Part shown: positions 27,524 through 36,550 of the stretch, piece after piece
Layout of the letters: each line of letters starts with the position of its first letter
How positions within the stretch are numbered: the first letter of the stretch is position 1
From: Acinetobacter lwoffii
GTDB lineage: Bacteria; Pseudomonadota; Gammaproteobacteria; Pseudomonadales; Moraxellaceae
Reading direction: 5' to 3'
Length of the DNA: 64,000 nucleotides
NCBI RefSeq assembly: GCF_029024105.1
Contig: NZ_CP118963.1
Coordinates: forward strand, 1,736,001-1,800,000
The notes under the pieces: generated by a model
Seen by the model: the letters and a program-made list of their open reading frames with translations, nothing else
Database searches by the model: none
What the model was told of the DNA's origin: nothing
Made by a program: the position numbers and the translations under genes

Positions 27524-27943
27524 ATTGTCCACTAAAAAATACTCTTGGCGATGCACCGTATTTGGTGTGACATTAATATGAGCAAACAAATACAGGCCTA
27601 ATAGGAAGACTTTAACCTAGATTTGCTACGATTTATTACCAATACGCTAAAGCTGTGAGTTTTGTAAGATTGTGTAAGCAATTGGCTAAGATTCAAATAT
27701 TTTCATTATTTATTCAAAATTTCCACTTTTCCCCTGAATTCGACGTCGTATTGCCTTTTATCCGCTCAAGTTATTCCTAATTCAATTTCAGTGAATTACT
27801 ACTCTATTTACAATAGGTATACATAAAAGCTGTGTAATTGTTACAGAGTGTAATTTTTAAACCATGCTTGAATCACCTCCTTGCAATCTCAGTACAAAAA
27901 TCATCTTGGACGATGATTTCCATATTTACAGGATGACCTGCCC
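27524..27943. promoter_or_regulatory. Long divergent regulatory region aspA / putP
   Basis: A gap of 420 bases without a substantial ORF. It is AT-rich and should hold the promoters of aspA (minus) and putP (plus). It contains a hairpin in the putP leader (27898-27919) and, on the minus strand near 27871-27883, a perfect Shine-Dalgarno sequence followed by a two-codon ORF; both are reported as findings. I could not assign -35/-10 boxes with confidence. Confidence 0.4.
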
Positions 27944-29452
27944 ATGACTTCTTTAAACCCCACCCTGATTACTTTCATGTTTTATATTATCGCCATGATT
28001 GCAATCGGTTTATATGCTTATCGTGCCACCTCCAATTTTGACGAATATATTCTAGGTGGACGGAGTCTGGGCAGTGTCGTCACTGCACTTTCGGCGGGCG
28101 CATCGGATATGAGTGGCTGGCTGTTGATGGGTCTTCCAGGAGCCATTTACTTGTCTGGTCTGTCAGAAGTCTGGATTGCGATCGGTTTGATTATCGGTGC
28201 ATGGCTGAACTGGTTACTCGTGGCAGGTCGACTGCGCGCCCATACTGAATATCAGAACAATGCTCTAACCTTGCCGGATTATTTCACTAGCCGTTTTTCC
28301 GATCGTAAACGTATTTTACGGGTCTTGTCTGCCTTGGTGATTCTGGTGTTCTTTGCAATTTATTGTGCCTCAGGCATGGTCGCAGGTGCACGACTGTTTG
28401 AAAGCCTGTTTGGCTGGGATTACACCACAGCGCTTGTGATTGGTGCGATGGCGACGATTCTTTATGTTTGTATTGGTGGCTTTTTGGCGATCAGCTGGAC
28501 AGATACATTCCAAGCCGGTTTGATGATTTTTGCCTTATTGCTGACTCCGATCATTACCTTCTTGGCTCTGGGCGACAACAGCCAGCAAGTGAGTGTCATC
28601 CTTGAATCGGCTCGCCCACATGCTTCAAGCATGCTTGAAGGTTTAAGCACCGTTGCGATTATTTCCAGTCTGGCTTGGGGCTTGGGTTATTTTGGTCAGC
28701 CGCATATTCTGGTGCGTTTTATGGCAGCAGATTCGGTCAAAACCATTCCTGCTGCACGCCGTATTGGCATGACCTGGATGATTCTATGCCTAGGCGGTGC
28801 AGTGGCTGCCGGTTATATCGGTATTGCCTACTTCAGTGTCAATCCCGCATTGGCTTCGGTGGTGAATCAAAACCCTGAAACGGTATTTATGGAGTTGACC
28901 AAAATCCTGTTTAATCCATGGATTGCCGGAATCATTCTGGCTGCTATCTTGGCGGCAATTATGAGCACCTTGAGCTGTCAGCTTCTGGTCTGCTCAACCA
29001 CCCTGACCGAAGATTTATATAAGAGTTTCCTGCGTAAAAATGCTTCACAAAAAGAACTGATCTGGGTCGGTCGCGGCATGGTCTTGGTGATTGCCCTAAT
29101 TGCCATTTCACTGGCGATTAATCCGAACAGTAAGGTTTTGGGTCTGGTGGCTTATGCCTGGGCGGGCTTTGGTGCTGCATTTGGCCCGCTGATTATCTTG
29201 TCGCTATTCTGGAAACGAATGACCCTCAACGGCGCAATTGTGGGTATGGTGGTTGGTGCCATGACTGTAATTGTCTGGAAAAATTATATGGGTGATACCG
29301 GTCTGTATGAGATCATTCCAGGCTTTATTCTGGCCACCCTCAGCATTATCATCGTCAGCCTGCTGGATAAAGCACCGAGTGCTGATGTGGTCAAACGCTT
29401 TGAAATGGCTAAAGCCGAGTATCAAAAAGAAATGGCAGAAATGAAAAAATAA
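27944..29452 (+). CDS. putP: Sodium/proline symporter PutP
   Basis: A 502-residue inner-membrane transporter of the SSS family that imports L-proline with Na+. About 13 hydrophobic segments are visible. Typical PutP stretches include the N-terminal YILGGRSLGSVVTALSAGASDMSGWLLMGLPG (Na+ and proline site), GYFGQPHILVRFMA and STLSCQLLVCSTTLTEDLYK. The length equals E. coli PutP (502). The ATG has AGGA about 9 bases upstream. It is followed by a terminator and an Lrp-type regulator, then putA, forming a proline-use locus. Confidence 0.96.
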   Translation: MTSLNPTLITFMFYIIAMIAIGLYAYRATSNFDEYILGGRSLGSVVTALSAGASDMSGWLLMGLPGAIYLSGLSEVWIAIGLIIGAWLNWLLVAGRLRAHTEYQNNALTLPDYFTSRFSDRKRILRVLSALVILVFFAIYCASGMVAGARLFESLFGWDYTTALVIGAMATILYVCIGGFLAISWTDTFQAGLMIFALLLTPIITFLALGDNSQQVSVILESARPHASSMLEGLSTVAIISSLAWGLGYFGQPHILVRFMAADSVKTIPAARRIGMTWMILCLGGAVAAGYIGIAYFSVNPALASVVNQNPETVFMELTKILFNPWIAGIILAAILAAIMSTLSCQLLVCSTTLTEDLYKSFLRKNASQKELIWVGRGMVLVIALIAISLAINPNSKVLGLVAYAWAGFGAAFGPLIILSLFWKRMTLNGAIVGMVVGAMTVIVWKNYMGDTGLYEIIPGFILATLSIIIVSLLDKAPSADVVKRFEMAKAEYQKEMAEMKK

Positions 29453-29468
29453 TCACCTTTTTTCTTGC

Positions 29469-29500
29469 ACATAAAAGGGACTTAATCGTCCCTTTTATGT
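29469..29500. terminator. Intrinsic terminator between putP and the Lrp-type gene
   Basis: The perfect 13-bp stem ACATAAAAGGGAC / GTCCCTTTTATGT has the loop TTAATC. It lies between convergent genes. Confidence 0.75.
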
Positions 29501-29531
29501 TTCTTAGATTCACAAATGAAGTTCTTGAAAA

Positions 29532-30026
29532 TTACTTGGCTTTTCCCGGCATTTTCAGATGGATCTGCTGACTTTCTTTAATCACTTCCATCACCGGATA
29601 ACTGCGCGTTTCTTTAATTCCGGGCAATTGCCACAAGATCTGACCAGAGATTTTCCGGAACTCATCCATATTGGCACAGCGGATTTTTACCACGAAATCA
29701 AACCCGCCACTGATCATATGACACTCGATAATTTCAGGAATCTGCCGCACAGCATGGGAAAATTCATCTAAAACATTCGGCGTGGTTTTATCCAATAAAA
29801 TTTCAACAAAGACCACAAAACCATTATTCAACATGACTGGATTGAGGCGCGCTTCATAGCCCACAATAAAACCTTCCCGGGTCAGCTTTTGTACACGCGC
29901 CAAGGCTGCTGTAGGCGACAAATTGACCAGTTCAGCCAGTTTGATATTGGATAGCTTGGCATCGGATTGCAATAAACCCAGTATACGAATATCTATACGG
30001 TCAAGGTTCAAATAAGGACTTGGCAT
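29532..30026 (-). CDS. Lrp/AsnC family regulator of proline catabolism (predicted)
   Basis: A 164-residue Lrp/AsnC-type transcription factor. The N-terminal helix-turn-helix (DRIDIRILGLLQSDAKLSNIKLAELVNLSPTAALARVQKL) is followed by the RAM effector-binding domain (LDEFSHAVRQIPEIIECHMISGGFDFVVKIRCANMDEF). It is divergent from putA with 118 bases between the starts. From PutR/BkdR-like cases in other bacteria, it probably senses proline and controls putA and perhaps putP. The partner PutA here lacks its own DNA-binding domain, which strengthens that inference. Confidence 0.9.
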   Translation of the reverse strand: MPSPYLNLDRIDIRILGLLQSDAKLSNIKLAELVNLSPTAALARVQKLTREGFIVGYEARLNPVMLNNGFVVFVEILLDKTTPNVLDEFSHAVRQIPEIIECHMISGGFDFVVKIRCANMDEFRKISGQILWQLPGIKETRSYPVMEVIKESQQIHLKMPGKAK

Positions 30027-30064
30027 TAGAATTATTCTCTAAAAAAAGCGAAAACTATAGTGAG

Positions 30065-30079
30065 ATATTCGTCAAATAT
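30065..30079. promoter_or_regulatory. Candidate Lrp-type operator in the lrp/putA gap
   Basis: The dyad ATATT-CGTCA-AATAT lies in the 118-base divergent region. It has the size and AT-rich half-sites of an Lrp/AsnC-family box. The assignment is by pattern only. Confidence 0.35.
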
Positions 30080-30144
30080 TCTGTGATTATAGATTAAAAC
30101 TCATTCACCTCAAAGAACTGATTGACGCAGTACAGGAAGTCACT

Positions 30145-33100
30145 ATGCCAACCACTCTCCGCCCAGATTCAATTTTAGATTCAGCCCAGCACTCAAATTA
30201 TATTGCTGAATTTAAACACAAAAACCAATACGAAGAACGTATTAATACGGTATGGCGTCGTGCAGAAACTGAATGCGTCGAAGAGTTATTGGCCCATAGT
30301 GAAATTTCTTCCGAGATGAGTGACAAGATTCAGGCGCTTGCCTTTGATCTCGCACATTCCTTACGTGAACGCAAAAGTTCCACTGGGAAAGCCGGTATTG
30401 TCCAAGGCTTATTGCAGGAATTTTCTTTATCTTCTCAGGAAGGCATTGCCCTGATGTGTCTGGCAGAAGCCTTACTGCGGATTCCGGACAAAGCCACACG
30501 TGACTTGCTGATCCGTGACAAAATCAATCAAGGTAACTGGAAAGAACATTTGGGCCAGAGCCAATTGATGTTTGTGAATGCAGCAGCCTGGGGACTGATG
30601 CTGACCGGCAAGCTGATGGAAACCCCACAGCAAAAAAGCCTGTCTAGCTTATTGACCGGTCTTTTGGCACGCAGTGGCCGCGGGATTATCCGTAAGGCTG
30701 TCGATGTTGCCATGCGCATGATGGGCGAGCAGTTTGTCACGGGTGAAACCATTGATGAAGCCCTGAAAAATGCCGAACCGTTGGAAGAAAAAGGCTTTCG
30801 CTATTCCTATGACATGCTGGGTGAAGCAGCACTGACCGATCCGGATGCTGAACGTTATTATCAGGATTATCAGCAAGCCATTCATGCCATTGGTCAATCT
30901 TCGCAGGATAAGGATGTTTATGACGGGCCTGGCATTTCTATCAAACTCTCTGCGCTGCACCCCCGTTATCAGCGTTCGCAAATGGATCGCGTGCATGATG
31001 AGCTCTATGCAAAAGTACTGAAACTCGCGGTCTTGGCCAAGCAATACAATATTGGTTTAAATATCGATGCTGAAGAAAGTGATCGCCTTGAGATTTCACT
31101 TGAACTGTTAGAACGCCTGTGTTTTGAACCACAATTACAGGACTGGAAAGGCATTGGCTTTGTGATTCAGGCCTATCAGAAACGCTGCTTCTATGTAGTG
31201 GATTACATCATTGATCTGGCGAAGCGCAGCCAGAAACGCTTGATGATTCGTCTGGTCAAAGGCGCATATTGGGACAGCGAAATCAAGAAAGCCCAAATTG
31301 ATGGAATGTCAGATTATCCGGTATTTACTCGTAAGGTGCATACGGATCTGTCTTATATTGCTTGTGCGCGTAAGCTGTTGGCTGAACCGGATTATATCTA
31401 CCCACAATTTGCCACTCACAATGCACAAACGGTAGCGACGATCTATCAGCTGGCACAACCTGAGCAGTATTATGCCGGCCAATATGAGTTCCAATGTCTG
31501 CATGGCATGGGCGAACCACTGTATGAAAATGTCGTGGGCGATCCATCGAAAAATAAACTCGGTGTACCATGCCGGATCTATGCGCCAGTCGGCAATCATG
31601 AAACCTTGCTGGCTTATCTGGTGCGCCGCTTACTGGAAAATGGTGCCAATACCTCCTTCGTCAATCGTATTGCTGACAAAACCTTGAAAATTGAAGATTT
31701 GATTGAAAATCCACAGCAAACCATTTTAAAGGCGTCAAAACAGGAAAGCGTATTGGGTGCCAAGCATCCGCATATTCCCTATCCGCAAGATCTTTATGCC
31801 GATGAACGATTGAACTCTTCAGGACTCGATTTGGCCAATGATGCTGAACTCAGTATTTTAAATGAAGTCGCATCCAGTCTGGCAAATACGCAATTTCAGT
31901 CAGCTGCTATGGGAACGGCATTTAGCAGCGTGGATACGCCCCATGCAGTTCCAGTGATCAATCCAGCACACCATCAGGATGTGGTCGGCACAGTCTATGA
32001 AGCAACTTCTGAACAGGCTGAAATTGCACTCACTCAAGCAGTTAATGCACAAAGTTTCTGGGCCAATCTGCCAAAAAATGAGCGTGCTGCCTGCCTGAAT
32101 AAAGCCGCAGAACTGATGGAACAGCGTTTGCTTCCGCTCATGGTTCTTCTTTCTCGCGAAGCAGGTAAAACCTATGCCAATGCGATTGCCGAAGTACGTG
32201 AGGCGGTAGATTTCTTGCGTTACTATGCAGCTCAAGTTTTGGATCTCAGTGACAATGTACAGATCCAGCCTTTAGGTACTGTACTATGTATCAGTCCATG
32301 GAACTTCCCGCTGGCGATTTTTACCGGTCAGATTTCAGCAGCGCTGGTCGCTGGCAATACCGTGATTGCCAAACCGGCTGAACAAACACCGCTCATTGCA
32401 GCACAAGCCGTACAGATTTTATGGGAAGCCGGCATTCCGCAGGATGTGTTACAGCTATTGCCGGGCCGTGGTGAAACCATTGGTGCACAGCTCAGTGCAG
32501 ATCCACGTATTCAGGGCATCATGTTTACCGGTTCCACCGAGGTCGCCCAAATTCTACAAAAAACCGTGGCAGAACGAATAAACCAGTTTGGAGAAAGCGT
32601 CACCCTGATTGCTGAAACTGGTGGTCAAAATGCCATGATTGTGGATTCATCTGCATTGACTGAACAGGTGGTGTTGGATGTTGTGAGCTCTGCCTATGAC
32701 AGTGCCGGTCAGCGCTGTTCTGCCCTGCGTGTCCTCTGTGTTCAGGAAGATAATCTGGAGGCCGTACGCAGCATGCTCAAAGGTGCGATGCAACAGTTGC
32801 GCGTTGGCAATCCGGTCTTGCTGAAAACCGATATTGGTCCAGTGATTGATGCAGAAGCCCAGCAAAATATCCAAAAGCATATCGAGCAGATGCGCAGCAA
32901 AGGTCATACAGTTCATCAGTTGATGTTTAATCAGGACCAGACTGAATTAACTCCAGGAACATTCATTGCACCAACCCTGATTGAACTTCCAAATCTGGAT
33001 GATCTGGAACGTGAAGTGTTTGGCCCGGTACTGCATCTGATCAGCTATAAATATGGCGAACTGGAACAGTTGTTAGATCAGATCAACAGCAAGGGTTATG

Positions 33101-33900
33101 GCCTGACCATGGGCTTGCACACGCGTATTGATGAAACCATGCAAACCGTGATTGCACGAGCGGAAGTCGGCAACCTGTATATCAACCGCAATATCGTTGG
33201 TGCGGTCGTGGGCGTCCAGCCTTTTGGTGGTGAAGGTCTGTCCGGCACCGGCCCGAAAGCGGGTGGCCCGTTGTATATCTATCGTTTAATGCATCAAGTA
33301 TCCGAGAAAAAACTGGCTCAGCCTTATGCAGCTCAAGCTGAGCCAGCACTTGTTGAACATAAACTTGTTCAGGAGTTTAAAGCCTGGGTAGCTAAAACTT
33401 TCCCAACTTTATCTTTAAAAGCGCCTATGCAAATTGCGACTGGTCAAAGCTTTAGCCTGCAAGGCCCAACTGGCGAGGAAAATCAATACATGATCTTGCC
33501 ACGTGAAAGCGTTCTCTCGTTAGCACATAGGGATCAAGACCAGATTCAGCAAATTCTGGCGATTTTATCGGTTGGCAGTCGTCCTGCGGTACTGGCAAAC
33601 AATACTTTTATTCTGAAATATTTACCAACCATGCCAGCCGCGGTTAGCAAGCAATTTAAAGTGGTCCGGGATATTGAAACAGGTGTATTTGAGGCCGTCC
33701 TGCATCATGGTGACACTACTGAACTGATTGACTTGCAGAAACGCATTGCAACACGCCAAGGTCCAATTATTGGTATCACCCATTTAAGTTCGGGCAACTA
33801 TGATATTCCGGTCGAGCGATTTGTGATTGAACGCGCGATCAGTATCAATACGGCGGCGGCAGGCGGCAATGCCAGCTTGATGACGATGGATAATCTCTAA
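30145..33900 (+). CDS. putA: Bifunctional proline dehydrogenase / P5C dehydrogenase PutA
   Basis: A 1251-residue enzyme that oxidises proline to glutamate. The FAD-linked proline dehydrogenase barrel covers about residues 200-510 (ISIKLSALHPRYQ, LNIDAEESDRLEISL, RLMIRLVKGAYWDSEIKKAQ, FATHNAQTVATI). The NAD-dependent aldehyde dehydrogenase domain follows at about 595-1060 (LCISPWNFPLAIFTGQISAALVAGN, FTGSTEVAQ, and the catalytic Cys at about residue 858 in SAGQRCSALRV). A C-terminal domain of about 190 residues ends in NTAAAGGNASLMTM, as in trifunctional PutA. The N-terminal ribbon-helix-helix DNA-binding domain of E. coli PutA is absent, so it is bifunctional, not an autorepressor. Confidence 0.96.
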   Translation: MPTTLRPDSILDSAQHSNYIAEFKHKNQYEERINTVWRRAETECVEELLAHSEISSEMSDKIQALAFDLAHSLRERKSSTGKAGIVQGLLQEFSLSSQEGIALMCLAEALLRIPDKATRDLLIRDKINQGNWKEHLGQSQLMFVNAAAWGLMLTGKLMETPQQKSLSSLLTGLLARSGRGIIRKAVDVAMRMMGEQFVTGETIDEALKNAEPLEEKGFRYSYDMLGEAALTDPDAERYYQDYQQAIHAIGQSSQDKDVYDGPGISIKLSALHPRYQRSQMDRVHDELYAKVLKLAVLAKQYNIGLNIDAEESDRLEISLELLERLCFEPQLQDWKGIGFVIQAYQKRCFYVVDYIIDLAKRSQKRLMIRLVKGAYWDSEIKKAQIDGMSDYPVFTRKVHTDLSYIACARKLLAEPDYIYPQFATHNAQTVATIYQLAQPEQYYAGQYEFQCLHGMGEPLYENVVGDPSKNKLGVPCRIYAPVGNHETLLAYLVRRLLENGANTSFVNRIADKTLKIEDLIENPQQTILKASKQESVLGAKHPHIPYPQDLYADERLNSSGLDLANDAELSILNEVASSLANTQFQSAAMGTAFSSVDTPHAVPVINPAHHQDVVGTVYEATSEQAEIALTQAVNAQSFWANLPKNERAACLNKAAELMEQRLLPLMVLLSREAGKTYANAIAEVREAVDFLRYYAAQVLDLSDNVQIQPLGTVLCISPWNFPLAIFTGQISAALVAGNTVIAKPAEQTPLIAAQAVQILWEAGIPQDVLQLLPGRGETIGAQLSADPRIQGIMFTGSTEVAQILQKTVAERINQFGESVTLIAETGGQNAMIVDSSALTEQVVLDVVSSAYDSAGQRCSALRVLCVQEDNLEAVRSMLKGAMQQLRVGNPVLLKTDIGPVIDAEAQQNIQKHIEQMRSKGHTVHQLMFNQDQTELTPGTFIAPTLIELPNLDDLEREVFGPVLHLISYKYGELEQLLDQINSKGYGLTMGLHTRIDETMQTVIARAEVGNLYINRNIVGAVVGVQPFGGEGLSGTGPKAGGPLYIYRLMHQVSEKKLAQPYAAQAEPALVEHKLVQEFKAWVAKTFPTLSLKAPMQIATGQSFSLQGPTGEENQYMILPRESVLSLAHRDQDQIQQILAILSVGSRPAVLANNTFILKYLPTMPAAVSKQFKVVRDIETGVFEAVLHHGDTTELIDLQKRIATRQGPIIGITHLSSGNYDIPVERFVIERAISINTAAAGGNASLMTMDNL

Positions 33901-33950
33901 ATCAGTCCAATCATCTCAGCATTTTTAGCTTAAATCTTTCCTCTTTATGG

Positions 33951-33986
33951 CCAAACCTCTCTCCTCAGAAGGTTTGGTCTTTTTTA
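33951..33986 (+). terminator. Intrinsic terminator after putA
   Basis: The 8-bp stem CCAAACCT / AGGTTTGG is followed by TCTTTTTTA. Confidence 0.7.
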
Positions 33987-34084
33987 TGCAGCTTTTAAAG
34001 CGGCTTGACTACAATAGGCTTAGGCAGATCGGCAATTTTTTGCTACCATTTGCGCTTTAAAATATTTGCGATTTCTTACTGCAT

Positions 34085-35167
34085 ATGACTTCATCTTATC
34101 AGCAACAACTTGAAGCCAAAATTGAACGCATCAGCGCTCAGTTTGCCGAATATCAACCACCTGCTTTAGAAGTATTCCAGTCTCCTGAAAAATATTTCCG
34201 CATGCGTGCTGAATTCCGGATCTGGCATACTGAAGATGATCTGTTTTATGCCATGTTCGAACGTGACGAGAACAACAATAAAAAAGTCATTCGTATTGAT
34301 GAATTTCCAATTGCAGACCGCAGCATTAATGACTTGATGCCACAATTACTTGAAGCATTCAAGGCAGATGCCAATCTGGGTCATCGTCTATTTGAAGTCC
34401 ATTTTCTGGCGACTTTAAGTGGCCAAGTCCTAGTTTCCCTGATTTATCACCGCAAGCTGGATGAAAGCTGGGAACCTGCAGCAAAAGCACTGGCGGAAAA
34501 ACTGAATATTAAACTGATTGGCCGAAGCCGTGGCCAGAAATTCGTCCTGACTGATGAATATGTGGTGGAAGAACTGTCTGTTTTTGATCGTCACTATAAA
34601 TATAAGCAGATCGAAAGCAGCTTCACCCAGCCCAATGCACAAGTTTGTCAAAAAATGCTGGAATGGGCATGTGATGCAGCGGAACAATCAGATAAAGATT
34701 TGCTGGAACTCTACTGTGGCAATGGGAACTTTACCCTGCCGCTTTCGACCAAATTCCGCCGTGTTTTGGCCACTGAATTAGCCAAATCTTCAGTTTATGC
34801 AGCTGAGTGGAATATTGAGCAGAACCAGATTGAAAATATTCAGGTTGCGCGTCTGTCTGCCGAAGAATTCACTCAAGCCTATAATGGCGAACGTGTTTTC
34901 CGTCGTTTGCAGGAAGCACAAATTGACATTTCGACTTATGATTTTGATACGGTATTTGTCGATCCACCGCGTGCTGGTATTGATGATGAAACGCTGAAAC
35001 TGTTACAGCGTTTCCAGCGTATTATTTACATTTCTTGTAATCCAGATACCTTATATGACAATCTGAAACAGTTGTCTCAAACGCATAGAATCAGCAAGTT
35101 CGCCATGTTTGACCAGTTCCCGTATACACATCATGTTGAAACGGGTGTATTGTTGGAAAAAGTATAA
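34085..35167 (+). CDS. trmA: tRNA (uracil-5-)-methyltransferase TrmA
   Basis: A 360-residue SAM-dependent enzyme that makes m5U54 in the T-loop of tRNAs. The N-terminal RNA-binding part has YFRMRAEFRIWH. The SAM site is LLELYCGNGNFTLPLS. The catalytic region contains TVFVDPPRAGID and the nucleophilic Cys in IIYISCNPDTLYDNL, followed by the base-activating Glu near the C-terminus (HHVETGVLLEKV). The length matches E. coli TrmA (366), and there is no TRAM domain as in RlmC/RlmD. Confidence 0.97.
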   Translation: MTSSYQQQLEAKIERISAQFAEYQPPALEVFQSPEKYFRMRAEFRIWHTEDDLFYAMFERDENNNKKVIRIDEFPIADRSINDLMPQLLEAFKADANLGHRLFEVHFLATLSGQVLVSLIYHRKLDESWEPAAKALAEKLNIKLIGRSRGQKFVLTDEYVVEELSVFDRHYKYKQIESSFTQPNAQVCQKMLEWACDAAEQSDKDLLELYCGNGNFTLPLSTKFRRVLATELAKSSVYAAEWNIEQNQIENIQVARLSAEEFTQAYNGERVFRRLQEAQIDISTYDFDTVFVDPPRAGIDDETLKLLQRFQRIIYISCNPDTLYDNLKQLSQTHRISKFAMFDQFPYTHHVETGVLLEKV

Positions 35168-35197
35168 AGAATTTGTTTCAATTTATTATATTGTTAC

Positions 35198-35227
35198 AAA
35201 AATGGAGCTTTTTGAAGCTCCATTTTT
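35198..35227 (+). terminator. Intrinsic terminator after trmA
   Basis: The 13-bp stem AAAAATGGAGCTT / AAGCTCCATTTTT with loop TTTG lies just upstream of the IS5-family element. Confidence 0.85.
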
Positions 35228-35252
35228 TATACTATAAATCATGTATTTAATA

Positions 35253-36109
35253 GGGTCTGTTGACATTTACTGTTCAAAAAAATAGCGAGAAAGTAAAATT
35301 TAATCGCCAAACTAAATTTACTTCTCGCTATGCCTCGTACAATGCTGAATGATCAACACTGGTCTAAGTTACTTTCTATTTTCCGAAATTTTGATATCTA
35401 TTTCAAATCTAATTTGAGAAATTTTGTCGAAGCAATACTTTATAGAATAAGAACAGGCTGCCCATGGCGTGATTTGCCTAAAGAATTTGGTTCGTATAAC
35501 TCAATCTTTAAAAAATATAATCGTTGGTGTAAAAATGATAAGTTAATGAAAATATTTAAATTAATTTCTTCAAGTGCTGATATGGAATGGGTTTTTATTG
35601 ATGGTAGTCATGTTCGGGCACACCAACATTCTGCTGGAATAAAAGATCAGGATATTTCTAAAAGCATTGGTGGAAATAGTTCTAAAATACACTTAGCTGT
35701 TGATGCGGATGGCAATCCAATCGAAATTATTATCTCCGATGGAACGATACATGATGTCAAGATTGCTCCCAAAATGATTGAAAAACTTGATTTGAGTGAA
35801 ACGGAAGTATGTTGTGCAGACAAAGGATATGACTCTGAATCATTAAGAGAACAAATATCTGCGAAAAAAACTAAAGCGAATATTCCAAGAAAATCAAATA
35901 CTCAGTCAAATAATGATCATATGGATTGGTATTTATATAAAATCAGACACTTAGTTGAGAATGCATTTTGTAGGTTAAAGCAGTTCAGAGGAATAGCAAC
36001 ACGATATGATAAGCTAAAGTGTAGCTATGAGGGGGCAGTTGCATTAGCTTGTATATTTATTTGGCTACCTTTATCGGGTAAATTCTATACTTGAAATGTC
36101 AACAGACCC
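35253..36109 (+). mobile_element. IS5-family insertion sequence (857 bp)
   Basis: A complete element bounded by perfect 16-bp terminal inverted repeats (GGGTCTGTTGACATTT at the left, its complement at the right). It is flanked by the direct repeat TAATA (35248-35252 and 36110-36114), consistent with a target duplication. One intact transposase ORF lies inside. The element is visibly more AT-rich than the flanking genes, pointing to acquisition from a different source. It sits between the trmA terminator and a small conserved gene, and disrupts no recognisable ORF. Confidence 0.92.
35330..36094 (+). CDS. IS5-family DDE transposase
   Basis: A 254-residue transposase of the IS5 family, resembling the IS427 group. 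The N-terminal helix-turn-helix-like part includes RIRTGCPWRDLPKEFGSYNSIFKKYNRW. The DDE residues are intact: D in WVFIDGSHVRAHQHSAG, D in VCCADKGYDSES and E in IRHLVENAFCRLKQFRGIATRYDK. Many relatives in this group are split in two frames joined by frameshifting; this one is a single continuous ORF. No Shine-Dalgarno precedes the ATG. Instead the start is buried in a long hairpin (35282-35331), which suggests that read-through translation is limited. Confidence 0.93.
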   Translation: MPRTMLNDQHWSKLLSIFRNFDIYFKSNLRNFVEAILYRIRTGCPWRDLPKEFGSYNSIFKKYNRWCKNDKLMKIFKLISSSADMEWVFIDGSHVRAHQHSAGIKDQDISKSIGGNSSKIHLAVDADGNPIEIIISDGTIHDVKIAPKMIEKLDLSETEVCCADKGYDSESLREQISAKKTKANIPRKSNTQSNNDHMDWYLYKIRHLVENAFCRLKQFRGIATRYDKLKCSYEGAVALACIFIWLPLSGKFYT

Positions 36110-36269
36110 TAATAAATATTGACTTGTACAGCAAGAAATATCGTTAGACCTTTAGGCTTCAATCGGAAATTTTCTAGCCTGACTGCTGCTTTTATCACAT
36201 AGGTCCTATTGCTTTATTTATTTAATTGGCTATATTTCACTCTATGTTAGGTTGTTGTATGAAGGCTCT

Positions 36270-36494
36270 ATGAGTTTTTGGCAAAAGTTGTTTTCTCATG
36301 AACAACACAATGAACACAAGAATCAAATTGCTTGTGTTGAAAATGATTGCTCTTGCAAGACAAATGAACAGCTTCTTGAAGCACTTTCTAAAGCTACTGA
36401 TGAAGAAATCATCATCGGAATTAAAAAGGTTCTTGTATCTCGCGGCTATAGCCGCAAAGAACTGAATGAACTTCAGCACTTGCCATTGCAGTAA
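36270..36494 (+). CDS. Small conserved hypothetical protein
   Basis: A 74-residue protein not assigned to a named family. It begins MSFWQKLFSHEQHNEHKNQ and then has a cysteine trio in ACVENDCSCKTNEQLL. A helical part rich in Glu and Lys follows (DEEIIIGIKKVLVSRGYSRKELNELQ). AAGG lies 5 bases before the ATG, favouring this start over an ATG six codons upstream. A terminator hairpin follows. The cysteines could bind metal; that is inference. Confidence 0.72.
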   Translation: MSFWQKLFSHEQHNEHKNQIACVENDCSCKTNEQLLEALSKATDEEIIIGIKKVLVSRGYSRKELNELQHLPLQ

Positions 36495-36519
36495 TCGGCC
36501 AAGGTTACAGTCGTATAAA

Positions 36520-36550
36520 GAAAGCACTTGCGTAGTCAGGTGCTTTTTTT
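36520..36550 (+). terminator. Probable intrinsic terminator
   Basis: Arms AAAGCAC and GTGCTTT with a 12-base loop are followed by a run of T residues. The stem is short and the loop long, so strength is uncertain. Confidence 0.6.

Noticed and set aside
35330..36094. Programmed frameshift in the IS5-family transposase
   Set aside because: The gene is one continuous ORF with all DDE residues; no second frame is needed.
36237..36527. Minus-strand 96-codon frame opposite the small gene at 36270
   Set aside because: The plus-strand frame has a ribosome binding site, conserved-looking sequence and a terminator; the minus frame does not.
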